From the NCBI GenBank assembly GCA_036501825.1, contig DASXZP010000012.1, positions 1 to 64,000 on the forward strand: a DNA stretch of 64,000 nucleotides, in the 5' to 3' direction. Under the pieces are notes generated by a model. The model was not told the origin of the DNA. It ran no database searches and saw nothing but the letters and a program-made list of their open reading frames with translations. This DNA comes from JAFECT01 sp036501825 (GTDB taxonomy: Bacteria; Pseudomonadota; Alphaproteobacteria; Caulobacterales; Caulobacteraceae). Every line of letters begins with the position of its first letter. Position 1 is the stretch's first letter. Below, in pieces: positions 51,722 to 60,292 of this stretch. Made by a program: the position numbers and the translations under genes.

Positions 51722-54229
51722 GTGAATCGAGTTCGAGTTTTGAGCGCAGCGCTGGCCGCGTGCGCGGTGTTTCCGGCGGCCCCGGCCCTGGCCCAGACGG
51801 CCCCCGTCCCGTCTTCGGCGCCTCTGCCCGCTCCGCCTGCGGCCGACAAGCCGTTGATCGCGCCCGAAGCGGCCTGGATCCACCCTCTGCCGCCGGTCAA
51901 GGCGCCCACCGACACCATCCCGGGCCCCCTGCGCGATATTTCCGACGAGCTGCAGGGGCGGTTCGGACCGGACGCGGATGAATTCTATACGCACAAGTCG
52001 GTGCAGGTTCTCACGACGCAGGGTCTGGCGGTCGGAAATCTGGCGATCGCGTGGAATCCCGAAACCGACGTGCTGACCCTCAATCACATCCGCATCCTGC
52101 GCGGGGCCGAAACGATCGACGTTTTGAAAACCCAGAAGCCCACGGTGTTGCGGCGCGAGAACAATCTCGAGCGCGCCATGCTGGACGGCAGCCTGACCGC
52201 GGTTATTCAACCCGAGGGGTTGCAGGTCGGCGACATCATCGACTTCGCCTACACCATTCGCAGGCACGATCCGACCTTGCAGAACCATTCCGAGTTCTAC
52301 GGGCACCTCGAGGGGACGATTCCGATCGACCACGCGTTCGGTCGCTTCGTCTGGTCCAAGGACAAGCCGGTTCGGCTGTACCAGACCAAGGACCTGCCTC
52401 AGCCCAAGACGACCACGACCGCCGACGGCGATACCGAAGTCGTGTTCGATCTGAAGGACGTCAAGCCGCTCAAGTTTCCCGAGTTCGCCCCTACCCGCTA
52501 CCGGATAAAGGGCACCTTCGAGTTCACTCAGTTTGCAGACTGGGCCGAGGTCTCCTCGGTGATGGCGCCGCTCTACGCCAAGGCGGAAAACCTGAGCGCG
52601 ACGTCTCCGCTCAAGGCCGAGGCCGCAAAGATCGCGGCGGCGAGCACCGATCCCAAGGTCCGGGCATCGGCGGCGCTGCGCCTGGTGGAAGATCGCATCC
52701 GCTATCTCTACCTGGGCATGAACCTGGGCGCCTATACGCCGGCGGACGCCGACGTGACGTGGACCCGGAAGTTCGGCGACTGCAAGGCCAAGACCGTCGT
52801 GCTGATGGCGCTGCTGAAAGAACTCGGCATCGAGGCGCAGCCGGTGTTCGTATCCTCGCAGTTCGGCGATGGCCTGGACGAACGGCTGCCTGCGATGGAG
52901 TCCTTCGATCACGTGCTGGTGCGCGCACATATCGAGGGGAAGACCTATTGGCTCGACGGCACGCGCCTGGGCGACGACGACATTGATCAGCTTTCCGCAC
53001 CCGCCTTTGTCTGGGGGCTGCCGGTGCAGACGAGCGGCGCGACCCTGGCGAAGATCGAAGCGACACCGCCCGCGCAACCGCTTGTGGAGATGACGGCGCG
53101 CATCGACGCTCGCGGCGGGCTCGGGTTGGCGCCGGTTCACATCGTCGACGTCATGCGCGGCGACGCCGGTTACCAGTTGAAGCTGCTGTTTGACAACGCG
53201 CCCGCCGATAAGCGTGATGACGGCCTGAAGGCCATGGTCGGCGTGACCGGCTACGCCTGGGTCTCGATCGATAAGATTTCGGGCGGCTGGAACGACAAGA
53301 CACACGCCTTCGAGGTGACGGCGGACGGTTCGGGCCAGATGGACTGGGAGCGTCTCGCGCGCGGCCAGCCGTTGCGGTACCAGACCGACGTCGGCCAGAT
53401 CGGCGACGTCTTTGCAACCAAGCGCGAGGCGCCCGACGATAAGGATTTGCCGTTCGCCATTGGCTTCCCGCGTTTCGACCACAGCGTCGAAACCATCCTC
53501 CTGCCGCGTGGGGGTGAGGGCTTTTCGCTGAGCGGCGCGGGCGATATTCAGACCACGCTGTCGGGGGTCGAATATGCTCGCAAGGTCAAACTCGACAAGG
53601 GCACGGTCGCCACCGAGACAACGGCGCGCGCCCTGGTCACCGAGGTGACCGCCGCCCAGGCCCTGGCCGACCACAACAAGTTGCGCGACCTGCACGAGGA
53701 TGTCGTCTATATCCAGGGCCCGCTGTTCTGGCGCGACAACGATGCGGAGATCGCCATCCGCGCGACGCGCGATGCGACCTCGATGCAGGAATACATGGAT
53801 CGCGGCGAAGCGCGGCGCCGGATGGGTCAGTACGACAAGGGCATGGCCGACTTCGGTGAAGCCATAAAGGCAAAGCCCGATCTGGCCGATCCGCTGAACG
53901 CGCGATGCTTTGCCCGCGCGGAATCCAACCGCGACCTCGACGGCGCCATGGCCGACTGTAACGCCGCCCTCGACATCACTCCGCGCTCGGCGATGATCAT
54001 CGACAGCCGCGCCTTCGTCTGGTTCCGGATGGGCAAGCTGGACGAGGCGCTGAAGGACTACGACCGCGCCATCACCCTGTCGCCGGAAGAGGCGTCGTCG
54101 CTGTACATGCGCGGCGTCGTGAAAATCCGGCTCGGCCACGCCGACGAAGGCCAGGCCGACGTCAAGGCGGCGCTCGCGCTGGACCCGTTCGTGGCTGAAG
54201 ACTACGCGCGCGACGGCATCAAGCTCTAG
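51722..54229 (+). CDS. DUF3857 / transglutaminase-like / TPR protein, secreted
   Basis: 835 aa from GTG 51722. A signal peptide (VLSAALAACAVFPAAPALA) and a proline-rich linker are followed by a DUF3857 domain (residues about 80-270), a transglutaminase-like core with KFGDCKAKTVVLMALLKELG near residue 355 (catalytic Cys, His in ESFDHVLVRAHI), a beta-rich region and three TPR units at the C-terminus (RGEARRRMGQYDKGMADFGE, SRAFVWFRMGKLDEALKDYD). Such proteins are periplasmic; the substrate is unknown. Confidence 0.88.
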   Translation: MNRVRVLSAALAACAVFPAAPALAQTAPVPSSAPLPAPPAADKPLIAPEAAWIHPLPPVKAPTDTIPGPLRDISDELQGRFGPDADEFYTHKSVQVLTTQGLAVGNLAIAWNPETDVLTLNHIRILRGAETIDVLKTQKPTVLRRENNLERAMLDGSLTAVIQPEGLQVGDIIDFAYTIRRHDPTLQNHSEFYGHLEGTIPIDHAFGRFVWSKDKPVRLYQTKDLPQPKTTTTADGDTEVVFDLKDVKPLKFPEFAPTRYRIKGTFEFTQFADWAEVSSVMAPLYAKAENLSATSPLKAEAAKIAAASTDPKVRASAALRLVEDRIRYLYLGMNLGAYTPADADVTWTRKFGDCKAKTVVLMALLKELGIEAQPVFVSSQFGDGLDERLPAMESFDHVLVRAHIEGKTYWLDGTRLGDDDIDQLSAPAFVWGLPVQTSGATLAKIEATPPAQPLVEMTARIDARGGLGLAPVHIVDVMRGDAGYQLKLLFDNAPADKRDDGLKAMVGVTGYAWVSIDKISGGWNDKTHAFEVTADGSGQMDWERLARGQPLRYQTDVGQIGDVFATKREAPDDKDLPFAIGFPRFDHSVETILLPRGGEGFSLSGAGDIQTTLSGVEYARKVKLDKGTVATETTARALVTEVTAAQALADHNKLRDLHEDVVYIQGPLFWRDNDAEIAIRATRDATSMQEYMDRGEARRRMGQYDKGMADFGEAIKAKPDLADPLNARCFARAESNRDLDGAMADCNAALDITPRSAMIIDSRAFVWFRMGKLDEALKDYDRAITLSPEEASSLYMRGVVKIRLGHADEGQADVKAALALDPFVAEDYARDGIKL

Positions 54230-55356
54230 ACGCGAGGAACCGAACCCGGCCGTCCCTGCAGCGTCTCCGGCACGAAGCGGCACAGGCGTTCGGCGAAGGC
54301 GGTCAGGCCGACCTCGCCCTTGGCCAGGGGGCCGGTGTCGTAGGATGAGGAGGCCATGCCCGCCTGCACGCGCGCGATCAGGGCGGTGTCTTCCTTGTTG
54401 ACCTGGCGGTTGATGCGCCAGTTCAGATAGCGCGCCGCCTTGGCCTCGCGGCGCTCGTCGGGAAGGGCGTAGGCGATTTCGCGGATCACCGACTCGGTTG
54501 CCGACACCGGGATGAACTGCATGAAGTCCACCTGGTCCGGATAGATGTCGAAAGCGATGTTGGGCCAGAGCTTGTAATAGGCCCAGCGCCGGCGCCTCTG
54601 TTCGGGCAGATGTTCGAAGTGCGGCAGCAGAGACTGATAGACGCGCTCGCTCGGGTTGGACGACGGCCGTTCGGTGATGTCGCCCCACAGCTTCTCGACC
54701 CAGGCGTCGGCCTCCATCGCGTAGGTTCCCGCGAACAGGCGCGTCAGGCCCGGATGGGCGACGGGGATGTGCAGGGCGTCGGAATAGTTGTCGCCGATGT
54801 TCTTCCAGTTCACCGGTCGCGGCCGGATGGTGACGCGGCCGAATGGAACCAGCTCTTCCAGGCGATGCACGGTCAGCTCATCAACATAGCGGCCCATCAT
54901 CTCCGCCACGCTCGGCAAGCCCGGCGCGAAACGCACGAACACGAAGCCGCAGAAAATCTCCTGCTCCACCGGCGCCAGGCCGTGGGCTGTGGGATCGAGG
55001 CCTTCGAACCCCTGCCACGCCGGCGTGCGGATCAGCTTGCCGTCGAGGCCATAGCTCCACGCGTGGTACGGGCACACCATGCGATGGCCGCAGTTGCCGC
55101 GGTCGCCTTCGAGGACACGCGAGGCGCGGTGGCGGCAGACGTTGTGGAACGAGCGTACCTGGCCGTCCGCGCCACGAACCGTGAGCACCTTCTCGTTGAG
55201 AAAATCGAGGGTGTAGTAGTCGCCTGGGTTCGGCACGTCATTGAGGTGACACACCACCTGCCACGCCTGACGGAAGACGCGCTCGCGCTCAAGGTCGAAG
55301 AAGCCCGGATCGGAATAGATCCATGCAGGCAGGCTGGTGAGGGCGGCGTCGGTCAC
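54226..55356 (-). CDS. Rieske non-heme iron oxygenase, alpha subunit type
   Basis: 376 aa. The Rieske [2Fe-2S] ligands are CRH near residue 74 and CPYH near residue 95 (CRHRASRVLEG, CPYHAWSYGLDG). The mononuclear iron site is DNYSDALHIPVAHPGL with HxxxxH. The layout resembles glycine-betaine, carnitine and stachydrine demethylases more than aromatic-ring dioxygenases. With sarcosine oxidase in the same window, an N-demethylating role is attractive but unproven. It converges with the DUF3857 gene with a four-base overlap of the ends. Confidence 0.88.
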   Translation of the reverse strand: MTDAALTSLPAWIYSDPGFFDLERERVFRQAWQVVCHLNDVPNPGDYYTLDFLNEKVLTVRGADGQVRSFHNVCRHRASRVLEGDRGNCGHRMVCPYHAWSYGLDGKLIRTPAWQGFEGLDPTAHGLAPVEQEIFCGFVFVRFAPGLPSVAEMMGRYVDELTVHRLEELVPFGRVTIRPRPVNWKNIGDNYSDALHIPVAHPGLTRLFAGTYAMEADAWVEKLWGDITERPSSNPSERVYQSLLPHFEHLPEQRRRRWAYYKLWPNIAFDIYPDQVDFMQFIPVSATESVIREIAYALPDERREAKAARYLNWRINRQVNKEDTALIARVQAGMASSSYDTGPLAKGEVGLTAFAERLCRFVPETLQGRPGSVPRV

Positions 55357-55396
55357 ACGCCGATACTAGGCAACGGAGCGGCGGCGGGAAGCCCCC

Positions 55397-55828
55397 TCAG
55401 TCGTCCCGGTGCACGCGCTCGCGGCGTTCGTGTGCTTCCTGGGCTTCGACGCTGAGCACCGCGGTCGGGCGGGCGTCGAGGCGGGCCAGGCCGATCGGCT
55501 CGCCGGTCTCTTCGCAGTAACCGTAGGTGCCTTCCTCGATCCGCCGCAGGGCTTCGTCGATCTTGGAGATCAACTTGCGCTGCCGGTCGCGGGTCCGAAG
55601 CTCGAGCGCGCGGTCGGTCTCGGAGCTGGCGCGGTCGACCAGGTCGGGATGGTTTTCGGTCTCCGCCTGCAGATTGGTCAGGGTCTGGTTGGACTCCTTC
55701 AGGATGTCCTCTTTCCAGCCCTGCAGCTTCTGGCGGAAGTATTCGAGCTGCCGTTCATTCATGAACGGCTCGGCATCGGTCGGACGATACTCGTCCTCCA
55801 CGATGATCACTGACGCGGTCGCCTTCAT
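55397..55828 (-). CDS. dksA: DksA-type RNA polymerase-binding regulator with degraded zinc finger
   Basis: 143 aa from ATG 55828 (a start at 55855 is possible; neither has a good ribosome site). The body is standard DksA: MNERQLEYFRQKLQGWKEDI, the coiled coil with DRASSETDRALELRTRDRQR and its tip acidic residues, then RIEEGTYGYCEETGEPIGLA. Of the four zinc-binding cysteines only one remains, as known for alphaproteobacterial DksA. With ppGpp it reprograms transcription in starvation. It lies 102 bp downstream of fliX on the same strand. Confidence 0.95.
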   Translation of the reverse strand: MKATASVIIVEDEYRPTDAEPFMNERQLEYFRQKLQGWKEDILKESNQTLTNLQAETENHPDLVDRASSETDRALELRTRDRQRKLISKIDEALRRIEEGTYGYCEETGEPIGLARLDARPTAVLSVEAQEAHERRERVHRDD

Positions 55829-55930
55829 GCGCTTCACGCTAAGCAACGCCCCCATTAGAGGACCGGGCTTATAGCCACGTCCGTTGTGGCCGACAATCGG
55901 GCAAAGGTAGCGGACAACGGTAAAGCTTCC

Positions 55931-56359
55931 TTACGCCGCAAGGCGTGACATTTCCGCCTTGGCCAACTCTACCGCGGCGCGAGTTTCGACCTCGTTCAGG
56001 ACCTCTTCGAGGCGAGTATCGTCGGTCTGGGCCCGCTCTTCCCGGGCCGCCTGGGCCAGTTTCTGCAGCGCCGCGGTCCCCTGCCCCTCGCCGAGAATCG
56101 CCAGTTTCACCTCGTCCAGCATATCCAGCAGCCGCCCGGCGCGACGGACCGCCTTCTTCTTTCGCTCGGCCGGCCCGTCCGCTTCCTGCAGGGCCAACAG
56201 GGCGTCGACCGAGGTCACGGCTCCGGGCGCGGAAAGCTTTGAAGCGGCTGCGGTTTCTGTCGTGTCGGGGGTCTCGACCTGGAATCCGGGCGCGGCCGCG
56301 GCCTTCGAGCCAGAGCCCGACGCCGTCTGTGAGATGCCTCCCGGGCCAGTGACCTTCAT
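55931..56359 (-). CDS. fliX: Flagellar assembly regulator FliX
   Basis: 142 aa. The conserved VDALLALQEADGPAERKKKA and AGRLLDMLDEVKLAILGEGQ segments and the C-terminal EVLNEVETRAAVELAKAEMS match Caulobacter FliX. FliX couples early flagellar assembly to FlbD, which activates sigma-54-dependent later flagellar genes. It is divergent from flgI, whose upstream region has a sigma-54 promoter, the same arrangement as in Caulobacter. Confidence 0.93.
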   Translation of the reverse strand: MKVTGPGGISQTASGSGSKAAAAPGFQVETPDTTETAAASKLSAPGAVTSVDALLALQEADGPAERKKKAVRRAGRLLDMLDEVKLAILGEGQGTAALQKLAQAAREERAQTDDTRLEEVLNEVETRAAVELAKAEMSRLAA

Positions 56360-56512
56360 GCGAATCCCCGAACCCCGCGTTCGTGAGGCGTAGTCTTGGG
56401 CCGGCGGGTTCCTGAATTCTTAACGGCCCGGCAGTTTCTGCCGCCCGGCGCCAAAGGTCGCGGACAGCGACTCATATGCTTTGATTTAAAAGGGAAATTT
56501 CGACGCTGAGGC

Positions 56513-56528
56513 TGGCACGGAGTTCGCA
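56513..56528 (+). promoter_or_regulatory. Sigma-54 (-24/-12) promoter of flgI
   Basis: TGGCACGGAGTTCGCA has the invariant GG (56514-56515) and GC (56526-56527) ten bases apart, matching the RpoN consensus TGGCAC-N5-TTGC except one base in the -12 element. The start codon of flgI is 40 bp downstream. FlbD/FliX control of such promoters is known in Caulobacter; the enhancer was not located here. Confidence 0.75.
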
Positions 56529-56567
56529 TCGCGCGGAGGGAAATTATGGTTAAGGGGACCGCCCCGC

Positions 56568-57674
56568 ATGCTCCGCTACCTCGGCTCCGTCTCTCTGCTG
56601 TCGCTCCTCTTCCTGTTCGGCTGTGACCAGGCCTATGCGGCCTCGCGCATCAAGGACATTGTCGACGTGGAGGGCGTGCGGAAGAACCAGCTGGTCGGCT
56701 ACGGCCTGGTGGTCGGCCTGAACGGCACGGGCGACACCTTGCGCAACTCGCCGTTCACCAAGCAGAGCCTCGAGGCCATGCTCGAGCGCCTGGGCGTCAA
56801 CACCCGCGACGCCAACATGGACACCAAGGACATCGCCGCGGTGATGGTCACCGCCGAGCTGCCGGCGTTCGCGGCCGCGGGCTCGCGCCTGGACGTGACG
56901 GTCTCGGCCATGGGCGATGCGAAGAGCCTGCTCGGCGGCACACTGATGGTGACCCCGCTGCTGGGCGCCGACGGCCAAGTCTATACCGTCGCCCAGGGCA
57001 CGGTGCAGACCGGCTCGGTTTCCGCTTCGGGCGCGTCGGGCTCATCCGTAACCAAGGGCGTGCCGACCTCGGGCCGCATCGCCTCGGGCGGCACGGTCGA
57101 GCGCGAAGTGGCCTTCCAGCTCGACCAGATGCCGATCGTGCGCCTGACTCTGCACAATCCCGACTTCACCACCTCGCGCCACATCGCCGACGCGATCAAC
57201 AGCCGCTATCCCGGTTCGGCCGAGTCCGAGAACCCGACGGTGGTCGCGGTGAAGGCGCCCCAGGGCCAGGACATGGTCTCGTTCATCACCTCGGTGGAAC
57301 AGATGCCGGTGGACGTGGACACGCCCGCCAAGGTGGTCATCGACGAGGTCAACGGCGTGGTGGTGATGGGCGACAACGTCCGCGTCTCCACCGTCGCCAT
57401 CGCCCAGGGCAACCTGACCATCTCGATCCAGGAGAAGCCGCAGGTTTCGCAGCCGGCTCCGCTCAGCCAGGGCCAGACGACGGTGACGCCGCAGTCGCAG
57501 GTCTCGGTCGACGAGGAAAAGGGCAAGAAGCTGGTGGTGATCAAGTCCGGCGTGTCGCTCTCGACCCTGGTCAACGGTCTGAATGCGCTGGGCGTCAGTC
57601 CGCGCGACATGATCTCGATCCTGCAGGCGATCAAGGCCGACGGCGCGCTGCAAGCCGACATCGAGGTGATGTGA
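56568..57674 (+). CDS. flgI: Flagellar basal-body P-ring protein FlgI
   Basis: 368 aa. A signal peptide (SLLSLLFLFGCDQAYA, cleavage before ASRIKD) is followed by the diagnostic RIKDIVDVEGVRKNQLVGYG and GLNGTGDTLRNSPFTKQSLE, and NAGDASVxx-type repeats of the ring domain. FlgI forms the P-ring in the peptidoglycan layer. It is first in a flgI-cheL-flgN group with one-base or four-base overlaps. Confidence 0.96.
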   Translation: MLRYLGSVSLLSLLFLFGCDQAYAASRIKDIVDVEGVRKNQLVGYGLVVGLNGTGDTLRNSPFTKQSLEAMLERLGVNTRDANMDTKDIAAVMVTAELPAFAAAGSRLDVTVSAMGDAKSLLGGTLMVTPLLGADGQVYTVAQGTVQTGSVSASGASGSSVTKGVPTSGRIASGGTVEREVAFQLDQMPIVRLTLHNPDFTTSRHIADAINSRYPGSAESENPTVVAVKAPQGQDMVSFITSVEQMPVDVDTPAKVVIDEVNGVVVMGDNVRVSTVAIAQGNLTISIQEKPQVSQPAPLSQGQTTVTPQSQVSVDEEKGKKLVVIKSGVSLSTLVNGLNALGVSPRDMISILQAIKADGALQADIEVM

Positions 57675-58078
57675 TGAGCGCCGCCGCCGCCGCGACCCTC
57701 TCCACGCCGATCAATCTGCTTCGTCCCATGGCAGGTCTCGGCTATGCGCCATCGACCGCGTCGCGCGCCAAGCTGAAGTCGACCGCGGAGGCGTTCGAAG
57801 CGAGCTTCATCGGCCAGATGCTGTCGCCAATGTTCGAAGGCCTGTCGACCGCAGCGCCCTTCGGCGGCGGGGAAGGCGAAGGCGCGTTCCGTTCGTTCCT
57901 GGTCGACGCCATGGCAAAACAGATGGCCAAGGCCGGCGGCATCGGCCTGGCGCCCACCATCGAACGCGAGATGGTGCGCATGCAGTCCCTGAACGGTGCC
58001 GGCGCGACCGCGGCTGCGGCGACTACCGCGCAAGCCGCTACGGCGAAGGCGCCCGCAACCGACGAGGACAAGGACTGA
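57674..58078 (+). CDS. CheL / FlgJ-N-terminal-like rod-binding protein
   Basis: 134 aa from ATG 57674, overlapping the flgI stop by one base (TGATG). The rod-binding segment is clear: LKSTAEAFEASFIGQMLSPM, then FGGGEGEGAFRSFLVDAMAK and the helix KAGGIGLAPTIEREM. It matches the N-terminal half of FlgJ without the peptidoglycan hydrolase; in Caulobacter this gene is named cheL. It probably acts as a rod-assembly chaperone or cap in the periplasm. The Ala/Thr-rich tail is not conserved. Confidence 0.9.
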   Translation: MSAAAAATLSTPINLLRPMAGLGYAPSTASRAKLKSTAEAFEASFIGQMLSPMFEGLSTAAPFGGGEGEGAFRSFLVDAMAKQMAKAGGIGLAPTIEREMVRMQSLNGAGATAAAATTAQAATAKAPATDEDKD

Positions 58079-58518
58079 TGACCCTGTCGGCGACGGATGC
58101 GAACGATCGGGTGGAACAGCTCATCACCCTGACCGAACGTCTGACCGAGCGTCTCGGGGCCGAACTGGTGCTGTTCGAGAAGCGCAAGCCGCACGAAACC
58201 GCGCAGACCCTGCCCGAGACTGCCAACCTCGCGAACCTCTATCGGCGCGAAGCCGCAAAGGTGAAGGCCGATCCGTCGCTGATCTCCGGCGCGCCGGCGC
58301 CGGCGATGAAGCGTCTGCGCGCGGCGACGGAAAAGTTCGACGCCGTGCTCGCCAAGCACTCGCGCGTGCTCGAAGCCGCCAAGGTTCTCACCGAAGGCCT
58401 GGTGCGCGCCATCGCCACCGAGATCCAGCGCCAGCGCAAACCGGTCTCCACCTACGGCGCCAACGCGCGCGCCAATGTGGTGGATACAAAAGCGGTCACG
58501 CTGAACCGGCGGGCCTGA
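58078..58518 (+). CDS. FlgN-like flagellar chaperone
   Basis: 146 aa starting at ATG 58078, again overlapping the previous stop (TGATG). It is almost wholly helical: ANDRVEQLITLTERLTERLG, then HETAQTLPETANLANLYRRE and KRLRAATEKFDAVLAKHSRV, with the C-terminal ETxxxxTYG-like RKPVSTYGANA, the pattern of FlgN/FliT-type hook-associated protein chaperones. Position after cheL supports this. The call is by pattern; sequence conservation of the family is low. Confidence 0.7.
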   Translation: MTLSATDANDRVEQLITLTERLTERLGAELVLFEKRKPHETAQTLPETANLANLYRREAAKVKADPSLISGAPAPAMKRLRAATEKFDAVLAKHSRVLEAAKVLTEGLVRAIATEIQRQRKPVSTYGANARANVVDTKAVTLNRRA

Positions 58519-58570
58519 GGCGGCTATTCTCCCGGCTTCCGCGGGAATGAGCGCAATTAAGTGCGTTTGT

Positions 58571-59269
58571 TCAGCCCAGCGCGAGCACACGCTCTCGCGC
58601 AGCGAGCGGCGCCTCCACGGCGGCGTCGATCACCGGCGGCCACAGTTCGCGGCTGACCTGGCGCCACAGGGCGTTGATCTCGACGGCGGCGTTGCTGCCC
58701 GGTTCGGCCTCTTGCGCGGAGAGGCCCTGGCGCACCGCGTTCTGGTAGGCGGTGCGATAGCGCAGGCCCACGTCGGCGACGGGCAGGCCCAGGCGTTCGA
58801 GTTCGCTCACCGTCTCACGGATCAGTTTCGGTTCGGTCCCGCGGTGGCGGATGGGCGCCTGGTTCAGCACGAACAGGGCGCGGCGGTTCATGTTGGTCAC
58901 CAGTTCGACCGTGCGCACGATGGCCTTCAGGTCGAAATAGCAGGGCCGCACCACGATCAGGCAGAGGTCGGCGAAGCGCACCGCCTCGGCGCTCTCCATG
59001 TCGCTGGACGGGCGGGTGTCGAGAACCATCAGGTCTACGCCTGAGCGCACAGCGGCCTGGCGCGCGGTGAACAGGGTGCCGACCTTGGTCTCGGCCACGT
59101 CGGGGCCGGCGATCTTGCGCTCTCGGCGCCAGTCCAGCGCCGAGCGCTGGGGATCCATGTCGCTTAGGATGGTGGAGCGTCCATCCCGATACGCCGCCGT
59201 CGCCAGATGCAGCGCAACCGTCGTCTTGCCCGTCCCGCCCTTGCGCGAGAGCACCGCTAAAGTCCGCAT
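58571..59269 (-). CDS. Orphan ParA/MinD-family ATPase
   Basis: 232 aa from ATG 59269, preceded by GGAGGG. The deviant Walker A is SRKGGTGKTTVALHLA (signature Lys), with DMDPQRSALDW (switch I) and VLDTRPSSDMESA (Walker B region). No ParB partner lies beside it, so it belongs to the orphan ParA group used to place chromosomes, flagella, chemoreceptors or other cargo. Convergence with the flagellar genes hints at a link but is not evidence. Confidence 0.9.
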   Translation of the reverse strand: MRTLAVLSRKGGTGKTTVALHLATAAYRDGRSTILSDMDPQRSALDWRRERKIAGPDVAETKVGTLFTARQAAVRSGVDLMVLDTRPSSDMESAEAVRFADLCLIVVRPCYFDLKAIVRTVELVTNMNRRALFVLNQAPIRHRGTEPKLIRETVSELERLGLPVADVGLRYRTAYQNAVRQGLSAQEAEPGSNAAVEINALWRQVSRELWPPVIDAAVEAPLAARERVLALG

Positions 59270-59581
59270 CGTCCCTCCGCCAGCCATGGGGGGTTAACAG
59301 AATAGGGTTCCGGCCGGCGTCACCGCGCCGACCGCAGCGACCTGAAAAGGCGGGCCGCCGTTACGCTGGAATGACTTAGGTGCATTCACCCTCGCCTTGG
59401 GGGGAAGGCTTGTCAAACCGAGTAAAACCAAGGCGAAGCGCGCCGCGGAAACCACGGTTATCGTTTATAAAACCGGGGGCGAATTGAACCGCGTTCGGAG
59501 GATAGTCCCCCGTTGCCCGATTCGAGCGCACAGACTGTCCACAGGAATTGTCCTCTTCGCCCGGAACAGTAGAGAGGGGGC
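59270..59581. other. 312-bp gap between the ParA and PaiB-like genes
   Basis: The gap serves the divergent genes parA-like (start 59269) and the PaiB-like gene (start 59582). It contains a moderately AT-rich part with TCGTTTATAAAAC near 59460. A 79-codon plus-strand frame at 59397-59636 was judged a chance frame because it runs into the PaiB-like gene and has no ribosome site. No RNA gene was recognised. Confidence 0.5.
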
Positions 59582-60208
59582 ATGTACACGCCCGACGCCT
59601 TCACCGAGACCGACCCGGCCGAAATCGACGCCATGATCGCCGCCGCGCGGCTGGGCGTGCTGATCACCCACGGCCGCGACGGTCTCAACGCCACGCACCT
59701 GCCGTTTCTCTACGACGCGGAGCACAAGACGCTGACCGGCCACGTCGCGCGCGCCAATCCGCATCCCGCGATGGCGGGCGGCGGCGACGACGCCCTGGTC
59801 GTGTTCAGCGGGCCCGACGCCTACGTCTCGCCGCGCTGGTACCGGTCCACAGCCGGGGACCAGCGGCACGTGCCGACCTGGAACTATGAGGCGGTCCACG
59901 TTTGCGGCCGGCTGACCTGGTTCGAGGATGGGGACGCGCTGCGATCGACGGTCCAGCGCCTGACCGAGCGCCACGAAACCCACATTGTCCCACCCTGGTC
60001 GGTGGACGAAGCCGATCCGGCCTACGTCGAGCGGTTGCTGGGCGCCATCGTCGGCGTGCGGGTGGAGATCACCCGCATCGAGGCGAAACGGAAGCTGTCG
60101 CAGAACCGGAGCGCGGCCGATCGGGGGGCAGTGATCGCGGCGCTGGAGGCGTCGGACGACGCGCGCGACCGCGAACTCGCAACGCGCATGCGCACGCTAA
60201 AAACGTGA
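59582..60208 (+). CDS. PaiB-type FMN-binding protein (putative negative regulator)
   Basis: 208 aa with GAGAGGGGG before the ATG. The start MYTPDAFTETDPAEIDAMIA, the HLPFLYDAE segment, GPDAYVSPRWYRS, VPTWNYEAVHVCGRL and RIEAKRKLSQNRSAADR are all typical of PaiB, a split-barrel flavoprotein. In Bacillus, PaiB affects protease and sporulation gene expression; in proteobacteria it may be a heme- or flavin-binding protein. Whether this one binds DNA is unknown. Confidence 0.9.
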   Translation: MYTPDAFTETDPAEIDAMIAAARLGVLITHGRDGLNATHLPFLYDAEHKTLTGHVARANPHPAMAGGGDDALVVFSGPDAYVSPRWYRSTAGDQRHVPTWNYEAVHVCGRLTWFEDGDALRSTVQRLTERHETHIVPPWSVDEADPAYVERLLGAIVGVRVEITRIEAKRKLSQNRSAADRGAVIAALEASDDARDRELATRMRTLKT

Positions 60209-60244
60209 AAAACGCTTATAAATAAGAGATTCTAGAAATGCGAC

Positions 60245-60271
60245 GGGGGCCGGCGACGAGCGCCGACCCCC
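60245..60271 (-). terminator. Hairpin downstream of the histone-like gene
   Basis: GGGGGCCGGCG (60245-60255) pairs with CGCCGACCCCC (60261-60271) with one mismatch and a five-base loop. It starts 21 bp after the histone-like stop (minus strand) and 36 bp after the PaiB-like stop (plus strand), so it could terminate either transcript. There is no U-run, so it is only a possible terminator. Confidence 0.4.
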
Positions 60272-60292
60272 TGTCGACTTGCAGGTCAGGTC

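Noticed and set aside
56400..56470. Possible CtrA box (TTAA-N7-TTAA) between fliX and flgI
   Set aside because: Only one TTAA half-site is present; the other half reads GGAA or GCAG.
58526..58548. Hairpin CCCG-N7-CGGG in the convergent gap after flgN
   Set aside because: Four-base stem with a bulge and no U-run; too weak to call a terminator.
59397..59636. 79-codon plus-strand frame rich in Lys/Arg upstream of the PaiB-like gene
   Set aside because: No ribosome site, overlaps the start of a certain gene in another frame, and no family resemblance.
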